Shown here one piece after another: positions 23,961 through 35,340 of a stretch of DNA of 64,000 bases (positions within the stretch are counted from its first letter, which is position 1; the number at the start of each line of letters is the position of its first letter). This stretch comes from Glossina fuscipes (Eukaryota; Arthropoda; Insecta; Diptera; Glossinidae): the NCBI RefSeq assembly GCF_014805625.2, contig NW_023998414.1:8775914-8839913 (forward strand), read 5' to 3'. Under the pieces are notes generated by a model. It was not told where the DNA came from, searched no databases, and was given only the letters and a program-made list of their open reading frames with translations. The translations under genes were made by a program, and so were the position numbers.

Positions 23961-26613
23961 TCTGCATGGGAGTGCAGTAGAAGCTGAAAACCAGTTAAAT
24001 GAAAGAACCAAATATTGTTAACTGCCTTAAAGTTGTTTTTTACAATAAATACCCCATGTACACTGTACTATACACTGTCAGAGTAAGTTTGCCAATATAT
24101 GCCAAAAAAAAAACCTGTATTACGTTTTTTATAGGAAAAGCCGATAAACGTAATTTAACCCGCACGACGATGTGACGATATGTTGACTATTTTGTTGATT
24201 TCGTGACATTCAAGAATTCGGCACAGAACCTGTGTAAATCGCCGAACTAAATAAAAACAAAAAAATTTTTTTTTTTTTTTTTTTTTGCTGTTTCGGTAAA
24301 TCACAAGTTTATTCATCAGTACAGTGTTCTTTAAAACGGATAGAATTAGTTTAATAACGCTTGTCTAACATTTCGATGCCTTTTCTATAATACGATATGT
24401 CAAAAATCTCAAAACAAGCTTCAGTTTATTCAATGGATGTGACCTCACCTATACATTCAAATCGTTTTATGTCGAGTATCTATTTCAGTTTCGAATCGTC
24501 GACTTGTGAAACGGTGCGATTGTTTCGCTATCTACTTGCGAAGTAACTTTCTATTATCTGGTTTAAATGAAGAGCATAAGGGTTTTCTATTTTTCCATAA
24601 TTGTTGAAGCTGTGTACACCGAGAGTAATAGGAAAAAATTGACAATTTGGTTCTTCTATAAGAAGCTTCGAATTCTTTCTCGTGATTTTCCCAGATAGTC
24701 AAACATGTGGAAAGCGAAAAACACATGAAAGCAATAATCGCCGGCTTAGAATATATGTGTATTTTAATGCTTTGTAACGGAAGAGACATTAATAACAAAG
24801 CTTTTCCTTATAAATTCCGGCGTAGTAAAGAATAAGTAAAATTCGATCAGGATTATTTTCCTCTATAGAACAAAAATATAGAAACTCTCGCCTTATAATA
24901 ATAAATTTAATCTTAATTAAAAAAAATAAAAAAATATTCCTTAGGTAAAATGTCTGTATCGGAATGACTGCTCATCTACATTTATTCTAACATAGTTTTT
25001 ATAGATGAAGTATGTGAGCAGTAAGGTATAAGTTTTCACAATTACCTCTAAGACACCTTTTACTATGTTTATCTTTCCAATTAAATATTGGGTACATAGG
25101 TACTAAGAATTTCGACTCAAGCTATTTGTATATTTTCGCCCTTGTATGATTATTCTTTTTCTTGCACAAATAAATAATAGCTTTAGAAAATCTTTAAAAA
25201 AAGAAAAAAAGAGGAAAAGAAAAGCAATAAAATTTTTCACTATTATTGAAAACGCATGCCAATAGAGAAAGAAATATCGGAGCAATCGGCATACGTAAAT
25301 TTATGGTAAAACTCATACATTTTTATATTGTCGTCGTGACGCGTGTTGGCGAGTATATTTATGAATAGTAATTGTTGTGAAAAAAAAAAAGAAAGTATTT
25401 TATAAAACGTATCGTGAACGCTTCGACATCTTTTCATCATCAAATCAAATCGAATTACAGTGAATCGTATTAAATCGCATTACAATTGCAAACCATACGT
25501 TGAAATTTTATTAAGGCACATATAACCCGAACAACAACTCTGAATTAACAATGAGGGCGTAGGAGTATTCAATTTTTTTTGTTGCACATAAACGGTGTAT
25601 TGGAACTCATCTCACAGGATACAAAAGCGAGCCAATATTCAACACTTTACTCACGCAGTCTGGTTTAAAGTTATTTCTCTGTAAAGATAAATAAGCGTTC
25701 ATGTGTAATACCTACATGGGAGCATTGTGTCGCAAGTAATGCCTAGGTAGGCAGTGGTTAAACAGACGTTAATGAATTTTACATTCACTACACACTTACG
25801 TACGCATGTACACACAAGAAAAATTCAGGTCTTCTACTATGGAACAACATATCCAATAGCATTATGAGATTACTATCCATTCAAGAAAGAACTGCACTTG
25901 CGAGACTTAGCAAACCATAGCAAAGCAAGCACGACAGATATCGCGGAAAGATGACTTCAATAAGTTGATTTCAAGCCGATACAAGGAGGACGAAATAAGA
26001 AACTGGAAAAGGCCGGATTTACATGCGGTAGGTCTAATAATATACTGCGCAAAGGGGTAATAAGAAAGCATGCAAGCCTACCTAACACTAATGTGAATCC
26101 ACGGAGAATATAGAAACCTGATGGCAAGCGATGTAATATTAACAGTATTGTACGACTCATCTCTTTGATAAAATGAACTGAACATACCGCCATATCCAAC
26201 TTATATCAGCATATCCACTATGTTTTTCACGGGTGGGCGGCACATATTACACTAAACCCGAAGTGGACGTATTGGTTACCAATAGATTCATACGAATCGA
26301 TTTACTGGCCAAGGAATGCTTATACAAAGCCAAACTGTATAGGTCGGCGAAGCTAAACGGCCAGTATAGCTTCACTTAGTACAAGAAACAAAATTATTTA
26401 TCGGGGATCTCACAACCAGTTTTTGGATTTGTTTGTTTCGATTTACGAGCTTTTGCGGCTGGTGAGGGAAAATTTATTTTTGAGGGAAAATATATTTTAT
26501 TATTTCAATATTTGCGTAAAAATGTTTGGTTTTATTATAGTTAAACTTTAAAACTTGAATTTTAAGATTAATTTTTTTCTTATTTTTTTTTTTTTTTGTA
26601 ATTTTTGTATTTC
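23961..26613. other. No gene recognised
   Basis: Mostly featureless A+T-rich DNA, with a T run at about 24265-24286. The less A+T-rich stretch at about 25850-26400 may be old transposon sequence belonging with the LINE fragment that follows, but I could not align it to an ORF2 or gag domain. Confidence 0.4.
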
Positions 26614-27032
26614 ATACTCCGATAAATTGCGTCAAGTTTCTTCCCAAAAATATCGTCGTCGTATACATTCGTAGATTTGCAGGGCATAGAAGAGCACCCA
26701 GCTTCAATAACCGCGGAGAGAGGATTGTTTGAGGCTAGCAAAACGGTGGCGAATAGAAAGACTCCTAGTCCGGATGACATACCAAATTTCGTGGCTAAGG
26801 CAGCCCTTCGAAGGAGGCCAGAGATCATCGTCAGGACGTTTCGACAATGCCTAGGAAAGAGGACGCTTCCCAATAAATCGGAATTACAAAAGCTGGTGAT
26901 CTTTCCGAAACCGGCCGCCAAACGAACTGTCCTCAGCCTATTTGGTTGCTGGATCCAATAGGAAAATTATTGGAGAAGATCATATATGATCGGTTGCTGC
27001 TTATAACGAAGGAAAGGAGGGCTCTTTTGTGA
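26614..27032 (+). pseudogene. LINE reverse transcriptase fragment
   Basis: The first frame reads FPKISSSYTFVDL, LFEASKTVANRKTPSPDDIP, then AALRRRPEIIVRTFRQCL and LQKLVIFPKP. This is the N-terminal part of the reverse transcriptase of Jockey/R1/LOA-type LINEs, where xLKxxKAPGPDGIP and LIPKP are the classic motifs. Near 26936 the frame shifts by one base and continues PIWLLDPIGKLLEKIIYDRL, the equivalent of YRPICLLxxxGKLLExII, to a TGA at 27030-27032. The key GP of APGPDGIP has become SPSPDDIP. The palm YxDD region is missing. The piece is therefore an internal fragment, about 140 codons of a protein usually near 1,000. The overlapping minus-strand frame is a shadow. Confidence 0.8.
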
Positions 27033-27179
27033 AACCAGGAAAACTCAAGATTGAATAATAAAATCGAGTCTCAACCCAGTGAAACCATACTTGGTCGTAG
27101 CTATAGCCGGTTCGGTATACATCCATTATACTGTAGCTACTCTCTATCTATATCTCTCTGCAATTGTTTCTGGCTATTA

Positions 27180-27490
27180 TCATGCTGTACATATAGGGAA
27201 CATCCCATGAGTGATTGGTCATATTATATATACTACAAATATGTTAGAACGAAATTTGATATCGGTGATCGGCTTTTAAGATCGTATATAAGTATTTGCG
27301 CAAGGGAAAGTCAGTCGAGTCAAGAGAGTTAATTTGTCATAATAATCGAGCGAGCATGACCAAAAGAAGCTTTAAGAATTCATTTACAAATAGAATAAGA
27401 ATTGAAAATAAAAACTCCGTCATTGTACGAATCACAATCAGTGATACGAACATAATCTCAGAACGATTCGGATAAACACCTAAAATCGGA
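27180..27490 (+). repeat. LTR-like segment 2
   Basis: Carries GTATATAAGTATTTGCGC (a TATA-like box), then GTCAGTCGAGTCAAGAGAGTT. The last 16 bases of that are identical to 21408-21423. AAATAAAAACTCC (poly(A)-signal-like) and AATCACAATCAGTGATACGAAC follow. Same order as segment 1 at 21.3-21.6 kb and the same orientation. It begins about 150 bp after the LINE fragment, which looks unrelated. A diverged copy of one LTR family is the simplest reading. Confidence 0.4.
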
Positions 27491-27499
27491 AAGAGTCAT

Positions 27500-28440
27500 T
27501 GTATGTGATATCAATTGCATTTAAATACATTTTTATGCTGATCTGTGGTCGCTTATTTGTTTCGTTAATTTGGATTCTTCTCCATGCTGCCATAATTTTA
27601 GAACTTCACTTTTCAAACATTCGGAGCTTTACGAATATTTTAATTACAAGAAATTATATTCTCTCGCTTTTTAAACAACTTAAGCTTTTAAGCAAAATAC
27701 AAATTTTCGATATTGTAAATCCTCTTATACCGTAACAAAAGCATTATATATATAATGGGTCTTCTCGAAAGTTCTGTCCGTTCTTAGAGAAAAACTAAAC
27801 TAAATCCAACTAACATGATCTCAAAAGTATTGTCGTCGATCGCGATAGTCGCCCAGAGCGTGACTTATCAGAAAGATCGATAAAGATCAATCGTACCTTC
27901 ACCAAACACTTTCAATAAATTTCTACACGCTTCTGCAGCATTTCTTCCTTATTCGGATTTGTGCAGAGTGCAGTGGATGTGCTTATCAGTCACCATCGGT
28001 ACAGAAACGTGTTTTACTTAATATCAACGTGAATCGATTTAGTTCATTTACTCCGCGAATGTTTACATACTTTCAGCGATAAAAAGAGAAAGCCAACACC
28101 ATACGCCAAATATATATGCGCATATTTGTTGAAACGGTCGGAACTTTCCGATAGGCTTAATGTAATATAATAATATAAATATATATAATAATATATAATA
28201 TACAAAATGTTTTTGTACATAAACAGCAAAAAAAAAAAAATAAATAAATAAATAACTTCAAGGTCCAACCACTGTATTGAGAAAACCAATTAAATCCTAA
28301 TCTCATTTAGAAGCTTGTTTTATAACTTATATAACTAACAATAGTATCCAACTTTTAAGATACTCAAAAGCCTTTGGTTATATTATTACCCACTTCTTTC
28401 TAACCTATAATTTCAATTGAAAGTTAATAATTAAAATAAG
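27500..28440. other. No gene recognised
   Basis: A+T-rich, with TAA/TATA-rich sequence at about 28165-28205 and AAAT repeats at 28229-28255. No coding signal was seen. Confidence 0.5.
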
Positions 28441-28459
28441 TAAAAACAAGCAAGATTAC

Positions 28460-29335
28460 TATTGTCGGGCAATGGCGACCATTAGATACCCTATATCACT
28501 TCGCTTACTTAATAATACATTAAAAGTTATTTATTATTTTTATGTACACGCATCATTTTGATGGAAGCGCGCCTATTGGAAGTTACTTAAAGGTCAACGT
28601 GGTCTAAATTTAGCAAACTTAATTTGATTCTCAAAGATCTTATTTATATTTTCTGATGGCTTTCGCCATGAAAAACCACAAATTAGGCTTTGTCGCCATG
28701 GAATGGTGTGGTTTCATAAGAGCTCCTATAAACGTTGCAAGCTAATGAATAGGTCTCTGTGGTTGATTTACAAAGGACCAATGTTCATTATACAATATTA
28801 TAAATTAAATTTTTAAATTTGTTCATTTGAAAGAACCCTTGTATGGGTTGAGTTCCAAAAAGTAGACCTATAAGATGTGAATTGGGTAAGTTTGGTATAT
28901 CAAATTATTATTGTCAACGAGTTTTCATCAAGAAATGTTGAAAGTAGGCCTTTTTATAATATGTAGGTTCTATACCCGTAAAAACGGTTATATCGCAGGA
29001 GTATGGGACATTTTTTTCAAATGCCGAGAAACTATTACTGAGCAACCTTTGCGGAGAAATTCTAAAAATTACAATATTTTTCCTTATATTAACTTATCAA
29101 AATAAGGCGTGGTCGAAAAGAGGTCCAATCCGAACTATTTTCAAGAGCGTACGTCTTTTTTTCAAATTCCATGAAAGTTCTCGAAAATTGCGACTTGTAG
29201 GTTAGACAGTTATCGAGCGGGCGGACAGACGGGCAGACATACTTAGAATCATTTTATGAAACGATCAGTATGGTAAGAAGTTGGTCTATATCAAGTCCTT
29301 CCGGGTATTACAACCGTAAGATGTAAGGTGCAAAA
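28460..29335 (+). repeat. Family A-related repeat, long copy
   Basis: Begins near TGTCGGGCAATGGCGACC and TAGATACCCTATATC. The later GAAAATTGCGACTTGTAGG is followed by GGGCGGACAGACGGGCAGAC and ACGATCAGTATGG, and the copy ends GTCCTTCCGGGTATTACAACC. The GCGACTTGT and GGACAGACGGGCAGAC blocks and a TCCTTC-type end match the 12.6-, 39.5- and 50.8-kb copies. The 28.9-29.1-kb reading frame inside it is not a gene. Confidence 0.6.
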
Positions 29336-30574
29336 GTAAATTAAAACTTGACACAAGTACATTATACTTTACTGTACAACTTATCGTGATTTGTTTCTCT
29401 TAACACCAAGATCTTTTGAAATGCTTGAAAACTTACTATATATTTATTCGTAATGGGACAGAAAAAGATTCAAAATTATTCTTAAATTCTTATGTGGTAC
29501 TGATAAGCATTTCGATGAGAAATGTAAAACCGATATTCGCTAAAGCCTATGAATCACTAAAAAGTGTACTTTCAAGTCGATATCGATGCGGCGAGATTCT
29601 AAGGTCGATCCAAAAACTATGAATTTGCGTGAGACTTGTTATGTCCTTTTGAACGTCGCAAAGGAAATGATAAGCAAATATATCTAAATAACTTGTGAGT
29701 TTTCCTTTGACAAATATTCGTTAAGAAATATATTTAGATATTATTTCCATAAAATTTTCTAAACCAAATGGTATTTAAAAAATGGCTATTATAAATTTCT
29801 AAGACTCTGTATATATATATTCGTCTGTTGTATTAAATTAAAATTTTTATATATATATTGCAAATCGTCTTTAAAGCTTCAAGAGATGAATTATTGTAAA
29901 AATTTTTCCGCAAAAAAATTTGTAAAAATAATTATTCATTTTATGTGTTTGTGCGTATTTGTATATATGTATATACACCAACATACAAATAGATTTTTGA
30001 ACAAGAATACATAAATAACTATTTATTTATTTTTTTTTTTTTTTGTGTTTTTACGTTAACCGTTTGCGAGAATGTTGTGCGGTAAGCTTAGGTGTTGACC
30101 TTCTCGAATAATTGCTCATATGATTGTTGTGCATGACCCTGGAAAATAGTATCAAAACATAGCACAATAACAATGGGAATAGTAACAACGATATAATTGT
30201 ATGAAAGAGGTCCTTCTGCCAATAATTGTAATACTAATTAATTTTACATTTTCAGGTGCTTTGTCACGTACTGCGTGTAAAATGCAGACATAGACGTCTC
30301 TTCGGCAGCAGTTTCTTTCAATAAAATCAACTTTTTCATTAACACTTACTGACAGTGGCTGCCATTCTAACTAGTTCAATAATAACGTCATGACAACCAT
30401 AACAATAGCAAAAGGCAACAGTTTCTACGAGAGTATAATAACTAACAAATCTTTGTCTATTTAAAAAAAAAGGAAAAAAAAAAAAAGAAGAAAATGTAAT
30501 GAATTCCAACACGTTTTATCAAGGCGTGATTTGTTTTTACTTACTACCACCATCACTACACAGTTATTAATAGC
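29336..30574. other. No gene recognised
   Basis: A+T-rich, with T run near 30029-30044 and A-rich tract at 30462-30493. No supported feature. Confidence 0.5.
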
Positions 30575-30597
30575 TTGATGCATAATTATCAGGCGTT
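30575..30597 (+). repeat. Mariner terminal inverted repeat, left
   Basis: Perfect 23-base reverse complement of 31373-31395, seen directly. Confidence 0.9.
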
Positions 30598-30661
30598 ATT
30601 GAATACTATTTATTATGAAAAAAGGAATCATAAAAATTCAACAGTGACCTTTTTGAAATGA

Positions 30662-31250
30662 TTAATCCGTAGCGTGGTCTTCGATGACCTGCGTCTCCCC
30701 TCTTGCTTGGAAGACGGTGAATTCTACGGGCAAAGAATTCATGGTTCTTGGAAGCAATCCAAGATTACCCCAAATTATCGAAATCGTCATAAACTACGTT
30801 CACCTTTCAGTTTTTTAGCAACCGATTGACGTGGTAGTCGATAGGCGCTTATATGAGAGAAAAAAATTAGTTGTGGAAACAGTTCCCGGCCCTTATTGGC
30901 GATGCATACGACAACATGTGGACGCGCATTATCGTTGATTTATGGAAAACGGCATGACCTTTCTTCGGACACGTGCGGCTTCATTGTTGTCGGCCAAGTT
31001 GCATACCTTTTCAAGCTTTCTGCTTAAAAAGTCTACATTGAAGCTGTCGGCCAGTATACGAGTTGTCAAGCTTTCGTCGACTGATCATCGAAATCCGATA
31101 GTCCACCTCTTTCTCGCTTATCTAGTTTCGCCAGATTTAAAACGATCATACCATTCCCAATATCAGCTATCGCTGATTGTGCCCTCATCGAAGCTGTTTT
31201 CCATCTTTTCTCAAAGTCATAAAGCAGATGAATGACGGAATATGAGTATG
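30662..31250 (-). pseudogene. Mariner transposase, deleted and frameshifted
   Basis: Reading on the minus strand, EGTISDS (from 31186), YDRFKSGE (from 31150) and ESLTTRILADSFNVDFLSRK (from 31075) match the helix-turn-helix half of irritans-type mariner transposases. After a deletion, DNARPHVVVCIA (from 30933) is the hallmark HDNARPH motif around the second catalytic aspartate. WIASKNHEFFARRIHRLPS (from 30761) and QVIEDHATD before a TAA at 30662-30664 match the usual C-terminus. The first catalytic aspartate region (TGDE) and the block between it and the WVPHEL region are missing. The four segments need at least three frame changes, and stops interrupt the first part, so no active enzyme can be made. 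Confidence 0.85.
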
Positions 31251-31372
31251 ATTATCGAGACGCATTTTTATTACCTAAACGTGGAAGGATCTTTTCGTAA
31301 ATTCATAAATTAAAGAAAAAAAAGAAAAAAAAAAAAAATGAACATTTTTATTAAAATATAGCAAGTCAAAGA

Positions 31373-31395
31373 AACGCCTGATAATTATGCATCAA
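31373..31395 (-). repeat. Mariner terminal inverted repeat, right
   Basis: Perfect reverse complement of 30575-30597, seen directly. Confidence 0.9.
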
Positions 31396-32105
31396 CGCAA
31401 TATTATTGCCGGCGTTATTGTAATTATTGTAGTTATATGCATGATTGGTTGTTTTGTCTATGTATGTGCGAATGTTTTGTTGGTCTTATAGTTGTCCTTT
31501 AATGATTATTACCAAGCCGAGTAAGAATGAAACTCGCACTTTCATATAAAAGCAACTGAATGCATACATAACTCATACTTTGTGCCAAATACGTACCCAG
31601 TACAGCACCTTCATGTTTGTATTGGAGAAATTCTTTTTATGTTATACTTGCTATTGCTTGCATAACTCACCCCGGGAATTGTTTGCTAGCAATATTATCA
31701 TCATTCATCGTAAAGCATTGCATTGCATTTCATTGCATGGTAGTAAATGCGTTGTGTGTTAGGATATTGTGAGTTTCTGTTAAGCCAGATGCCCTAAATT
31801 CTTAAAATGCTTGATTGAATTCCATGTTATCATCATTGTTTGTTATTATTGATGAGCAAGTCGGTATATAATACTTTTTCTTTTACATTTTTCTGCATGT
31901 CTACTCAGATTTTTGTATGACTAAAAGTGATGACGTCTTCGTTATTATGACGTTTTTTTAACAAGAATACCAAGATAGGAAACGAAAAAAAAAAAAAAAA
32001 CAAAAAAACGAAAAATTCTCCTTTTGCTTCACACAAATAGAGAACACACCTATAATCATCACTATTGTAAAATATCTTAATGATAATAAATATTGACTTT
32101 TTAAT

Positions 32106-32147
<42 letters not shown>

Positions 32148-32940
32148 AATCACTGCTTAAGAAAAAAAAAAAAAGCAATTTTAACAAACTTTACATTCTG
32201 CTCACAGTATTTGCAGAAGCTAAACATTGCCAAGGATCTCACTCAACCAAATATGCATGCAATTGAAAGTCTGTCCAAAAGTTATCTGACATTTTCATCT
32301 TCAACTTAGAGAAGGAATTTTGTTAAATAAATCAGTATACAATTATGTTTAATAATGCATGATGGTATGAGGGCATGGCATTTACAATTCTATTAAAACT
32401 AGAATTATTTCCTTCATAAAATATGCTGTTAATATTATTACAACTATTCAGTACGATAAAGAATAACAAGACAACATGCAAAAAAAAAAAAAAAAAAAAA
32501 AAAATGCGAAATTTCAATTTACGAAGAATTTGATTGGCATTCTAAAGCTTCCGTAGGACCATACACTGAACTGAAACTCAATCGATAGCAACCAAATTAA
32601 CAATACCGATTGCAGCTTGTCGACTCGCTTAGATTGCAATCATTTCTATTATCTACCATCATGATAATTAGGTGATACACGTTTGAATTTAAAATTTTTG
32701 TCCTTTAGTGCAAAACAATTATTAACAAAACGCAGCATTTTCCGACAATAGCGACAGTGATTTCACTTTGCCTACTCAGTAGTCAATTTTTGCCAGTCAA
32801 TCACTTTTGCTTTTCGCAAAAGTATTCCTACTCTATTTATACAGTTTATTCGCCATCCAGTAATCAATCATTTAGATAACAAAAAAGGAAAACAAAATTT
32901 TAAAATTATATTCGACTGTGATCCCCACCACATAAATATA
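31396..32940. other. No gene recognised; (TA)n and A runs
   Basis: Contains (TA)n at 32109-32144 and A runs at 31985-32000 and 32480-32504. No coding or RNA feature is supported. Confidence 0.5.
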
Positions 32941-32944
32941 ACTA

Positions 32945-33200
32945 AAACAAAGTAAAATCAAAATCAAAAAACTAAACTCTCATATTTTATGATATTGAGT
33001 GGGTGTGGTTGATGGTTTGCACTTTTTTGTAGAATGTGTGAGCAAATTTTTATCGTCTGTCAAGAGCAATACAACCAAAGGAAGACCAGAAAACAAAGAT
33101 GTTTTCAGTTCATATTGCACTATAGGCGCGTCCTTGTCTTTGCGAAATTTAAAGTCGATAGTTAAATTTTTTCGGCTAAGACGATAGTTGCCAAAGACAC
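32945..33200 (+). repeat. Family A/B-related repeat, GGGTGTGG block
   Basis: TTTATGATATTGAGTGGGTG followed by TGGTTGATGG matches TTTATGATATGAAGTGGGCG followed by TGGCTAGATGG at about 42.74 kb. AGGCGCGTCCTTG matches AGGCGTATCCTTG, and both are followed by AAATTTAAAG- or AATCATTTAAAG-like sequence. No gene is inside. Confidence 0.6.
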
Positions 33201-33226
33201 TATACAGATTATTTTTACTTTGTATC

Positions 33227-33251
33227 TCTAGGGTGCATTATGCACCCTAGA
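33227..33251. repeat. Perfect short inverted repeat (hairpin)
   Basis: TCTAGGGTGCA and TGCACCCTAGA are exact reverse complements, separated by TTA. This gives an 11-bp stem with a 3-base loop, unusually G+C-rich for the window. It lies between a family A/B copy and repeat C copy 2. No T run follows, so a terminator reading has no support. Confidence 0.9.
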
Positions 33252-33273
33252 TGATATGTTTAATCCAGTGATG

Positions 33274-33545
33274 GTCGCAAAGAAGTGGGGTGGAAAGAGA
33301 AAGAGATAAGCAGCCTAGCAGATGATGCAACCTAGGGAGTTCATACATAATCGGTAAGTGTTATGCCTTGATCGCCCGGAAACTTGCTATGGTTACAGCC
33401 AAGTACGTTCTATCGCATTGCTATGCGAGCACGCGAATATTGACTTGGCAGTCGCGATTCTCATCCATGCGACAACTGATGGGCAGAAGTATAGATCAGC
33501 GAGCATACATGCTTAGGGACAACGAGATACAATTTATTAAACTCT
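33274..33545 (+). repeat. Repeat C, copy 2
   Basis: The counterpart of 16119-16395, with the same landmarks in the same order (AAGAAGTGGGG, TAAGTGTTATG, ACTTGCTATGGTTACAGCC, CCAAGTA, AGTCGCG, ATGCTTAGGGACAACGAG). No reading frame is shared openly by both copies. The start lies about 23 bp after the hairpin at 33227-33251. Confidence 0.6.
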
Positions 33546-35094
33546 GAAGCTGCCTTCTAAGCCTTACAAAAGTTTTGACAAAACCCCCGTCTGTGTGGGT
33601 ATAAAAATAATAATGAAAAAGTGAATATAAGGTGGCAAAGTATATATTAATCTCAGAGTGGATAACCAGTTTGCATATGCGTTCCTAAAGTAATGGATAT
33701 CATCTCAGCTTCGCTACAAACTTTTCTTGTTGTTTTCTTATTTTTTTGTATGAAATAAGGAACGCTTCACAATTTCGTAAATGATTGACAGCAAAGCTTC
33801 TACGCTGACGTGATAATAAATCAAGTCAATATTTGTGAGAGATATCCGATAAGAGATATGCGTCAATAATCAATAGATATGTATATGTAGATTTTTCAAT
33901 TATTTTTGGACCGTTGCCGGGCCTATTTTTAAGGTGGCCAGGTAGGTGGATATAGCCAAGCTGATAGCAAACTTTGCGCCAATAGGCGAGAGTTACGGGT
34001 TTTCTGAAAAACGAACAAACCTAATGTGATCAAAATATTTCTTCGGAAAAAATAAATTTTTCTCAAAGGCTAATGTTTCTTCGTTTTTTTTTTTTTTTTT
34101 TTTTGGTTATCTTGAAGTCACTTTTGTTCCTCAGTTTTGTATAACCATAAAAAAATATAAAAATTACAAAAAAAAAAAAATAAATAAATAAATAAATTAA
34201 AAGAGTAAACAGCACGAAGAATACATTAACAGACAAAATTAATATCTGTTCAACCATTATAATCTAGTGTTTACAGTATAATCAAAGAAACTTTTATTAT
34301 TACAACAATCAGGAAAATATATATTTCATTGGCGATAGCAGAGATTTATGATGTAATTACATTCGCCAATCTGTACCTGTCTCTTTCGTCTAATCATCTT
34401 ACAATCTATAGAGATCTGCATGTCTGGTTTTAAATTATGTCTATTTGCTTAAGTTAGGCCAAATATGGTACTCAGCTAAATCAGTCGCAGATTTTCAACC
34501 ACAAATTTACAAATCCATCAGATAGTACGCAGCTATGCAGACACTTTTTCTTACGAAGTAAGTACTGTAATCTACATATGCCTCAGCGGCCTTTACCATG
34601 CGTCCGGATCTGATATCAGAATTTTGTCTCCGGCTTCCTGTAGGTTTTTTGACCATATATATTTTTATCATGAGTTTTCCTTCTATTTACCTTCCTATAT
34701 TCAGATTACCTAACTTAAAAATCTAATGAAAATCCTAATTTAATTCGGCGACGATATTATCGATAGCTATATAATAAAAGTGACAATTGAAAATCGAATG
34801 GCCCTTGCTTCTTAGCCTATCAGTTCTGCATTCTCCAGTAACTAACGTTGAGATTGCCACTTATTGACCACTCTGCAAATAGCTAAACCTCTCCGTCAGT
34901 CGGTCTTGGCTAATCATATTCTAGCGGACTATTGCCTGAATGTATATCTGCGCGAACGATTATGATGGATATTAGTTTATTGAAGCACAATGCTACGCAT
35001 GCGAAGTGCACACTTAGGTTCAGACATCATTAACGTTGCCAATTGGTTAGTAATCAGATTCGAAGTCAATTGACATGACCTCGAATATGATAAC
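33546..35094. other. No gene recognised
   Basis: A+T-rich, with a T run at about 34086-34104 and an A run plus AAAT repeats at about 34169-34197. Nothing coding was recognised. Confidence 0.5.
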
Positions 35095-35340
35095 TTTACC
35101 TTTTTTCATATTAGTCTTCATCTTACATACCCTAAACCACCTTGCCTAGTAGGGTTATTCACTTGGCTTGTTAAGAATACACCAAGGATTGCACATTATT
35201 TTCATGTAAAGGTATAATTTTCGTGAAAGCGCGGTAAGTCCATCTTAAGCTCTACTCAGTGTTACAAACGTTCGTACAAAGTTAATATAACCTGTACTAC
35301 AAGTAATGTAGGATATCAAAGAGGGTTATCCCCTAAGCTT
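35095..35340 (+). repeat. Family A repeat, 5' half
   Basis: TACCCTAAACCACC, then TAGTAGGGTTATTCACTTGG, then AATACACCAA, then ATTATTTTCATG and TATAATTTTCGTGAAAG. The 5690-kb-region copy (5.69-5.81 kb) has TACCCTGCACCC, TACAGTTATTTACTTG, GATACACCAA, ATTATTTTCATA and TAGTTTTCATGAAC in the same order. The purine GACAGAC block is absent here, so only the first part of the element remains. Confidence 0.6.

Larger units (their letters stand above)
30575..31395 (-). mobile_element. Internally deleted mariner with intact ends
   Basis: The 23 bases at 30575-30597 are the exact reverse complement of 31373-31395 (core GATGCATAATTATCAGGCG). TA dinucleotides occur at matching distances outside both ends, so the true ends may lie a few bases further out. 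Between them is a broken mariner transposase on the minus strand that keeps the DNA-binding half and the end of the catalytic half but has lost the middle. The size, 821 bp, is about two thirds of a normal mariner. Perfect ends with a broken gene fit a non-autonomous copy that was mobilised by a transposase supplied elsewhere. This is an inference. Confidence 0.85.

Noticed and set aside
25850..26400. Possible LINE RNase H start (MFFTGGRH near 26.22 kb)
   Set aside because: A likeness to the FTDGS motif over only a few residues, with nothing else of the domain visible.
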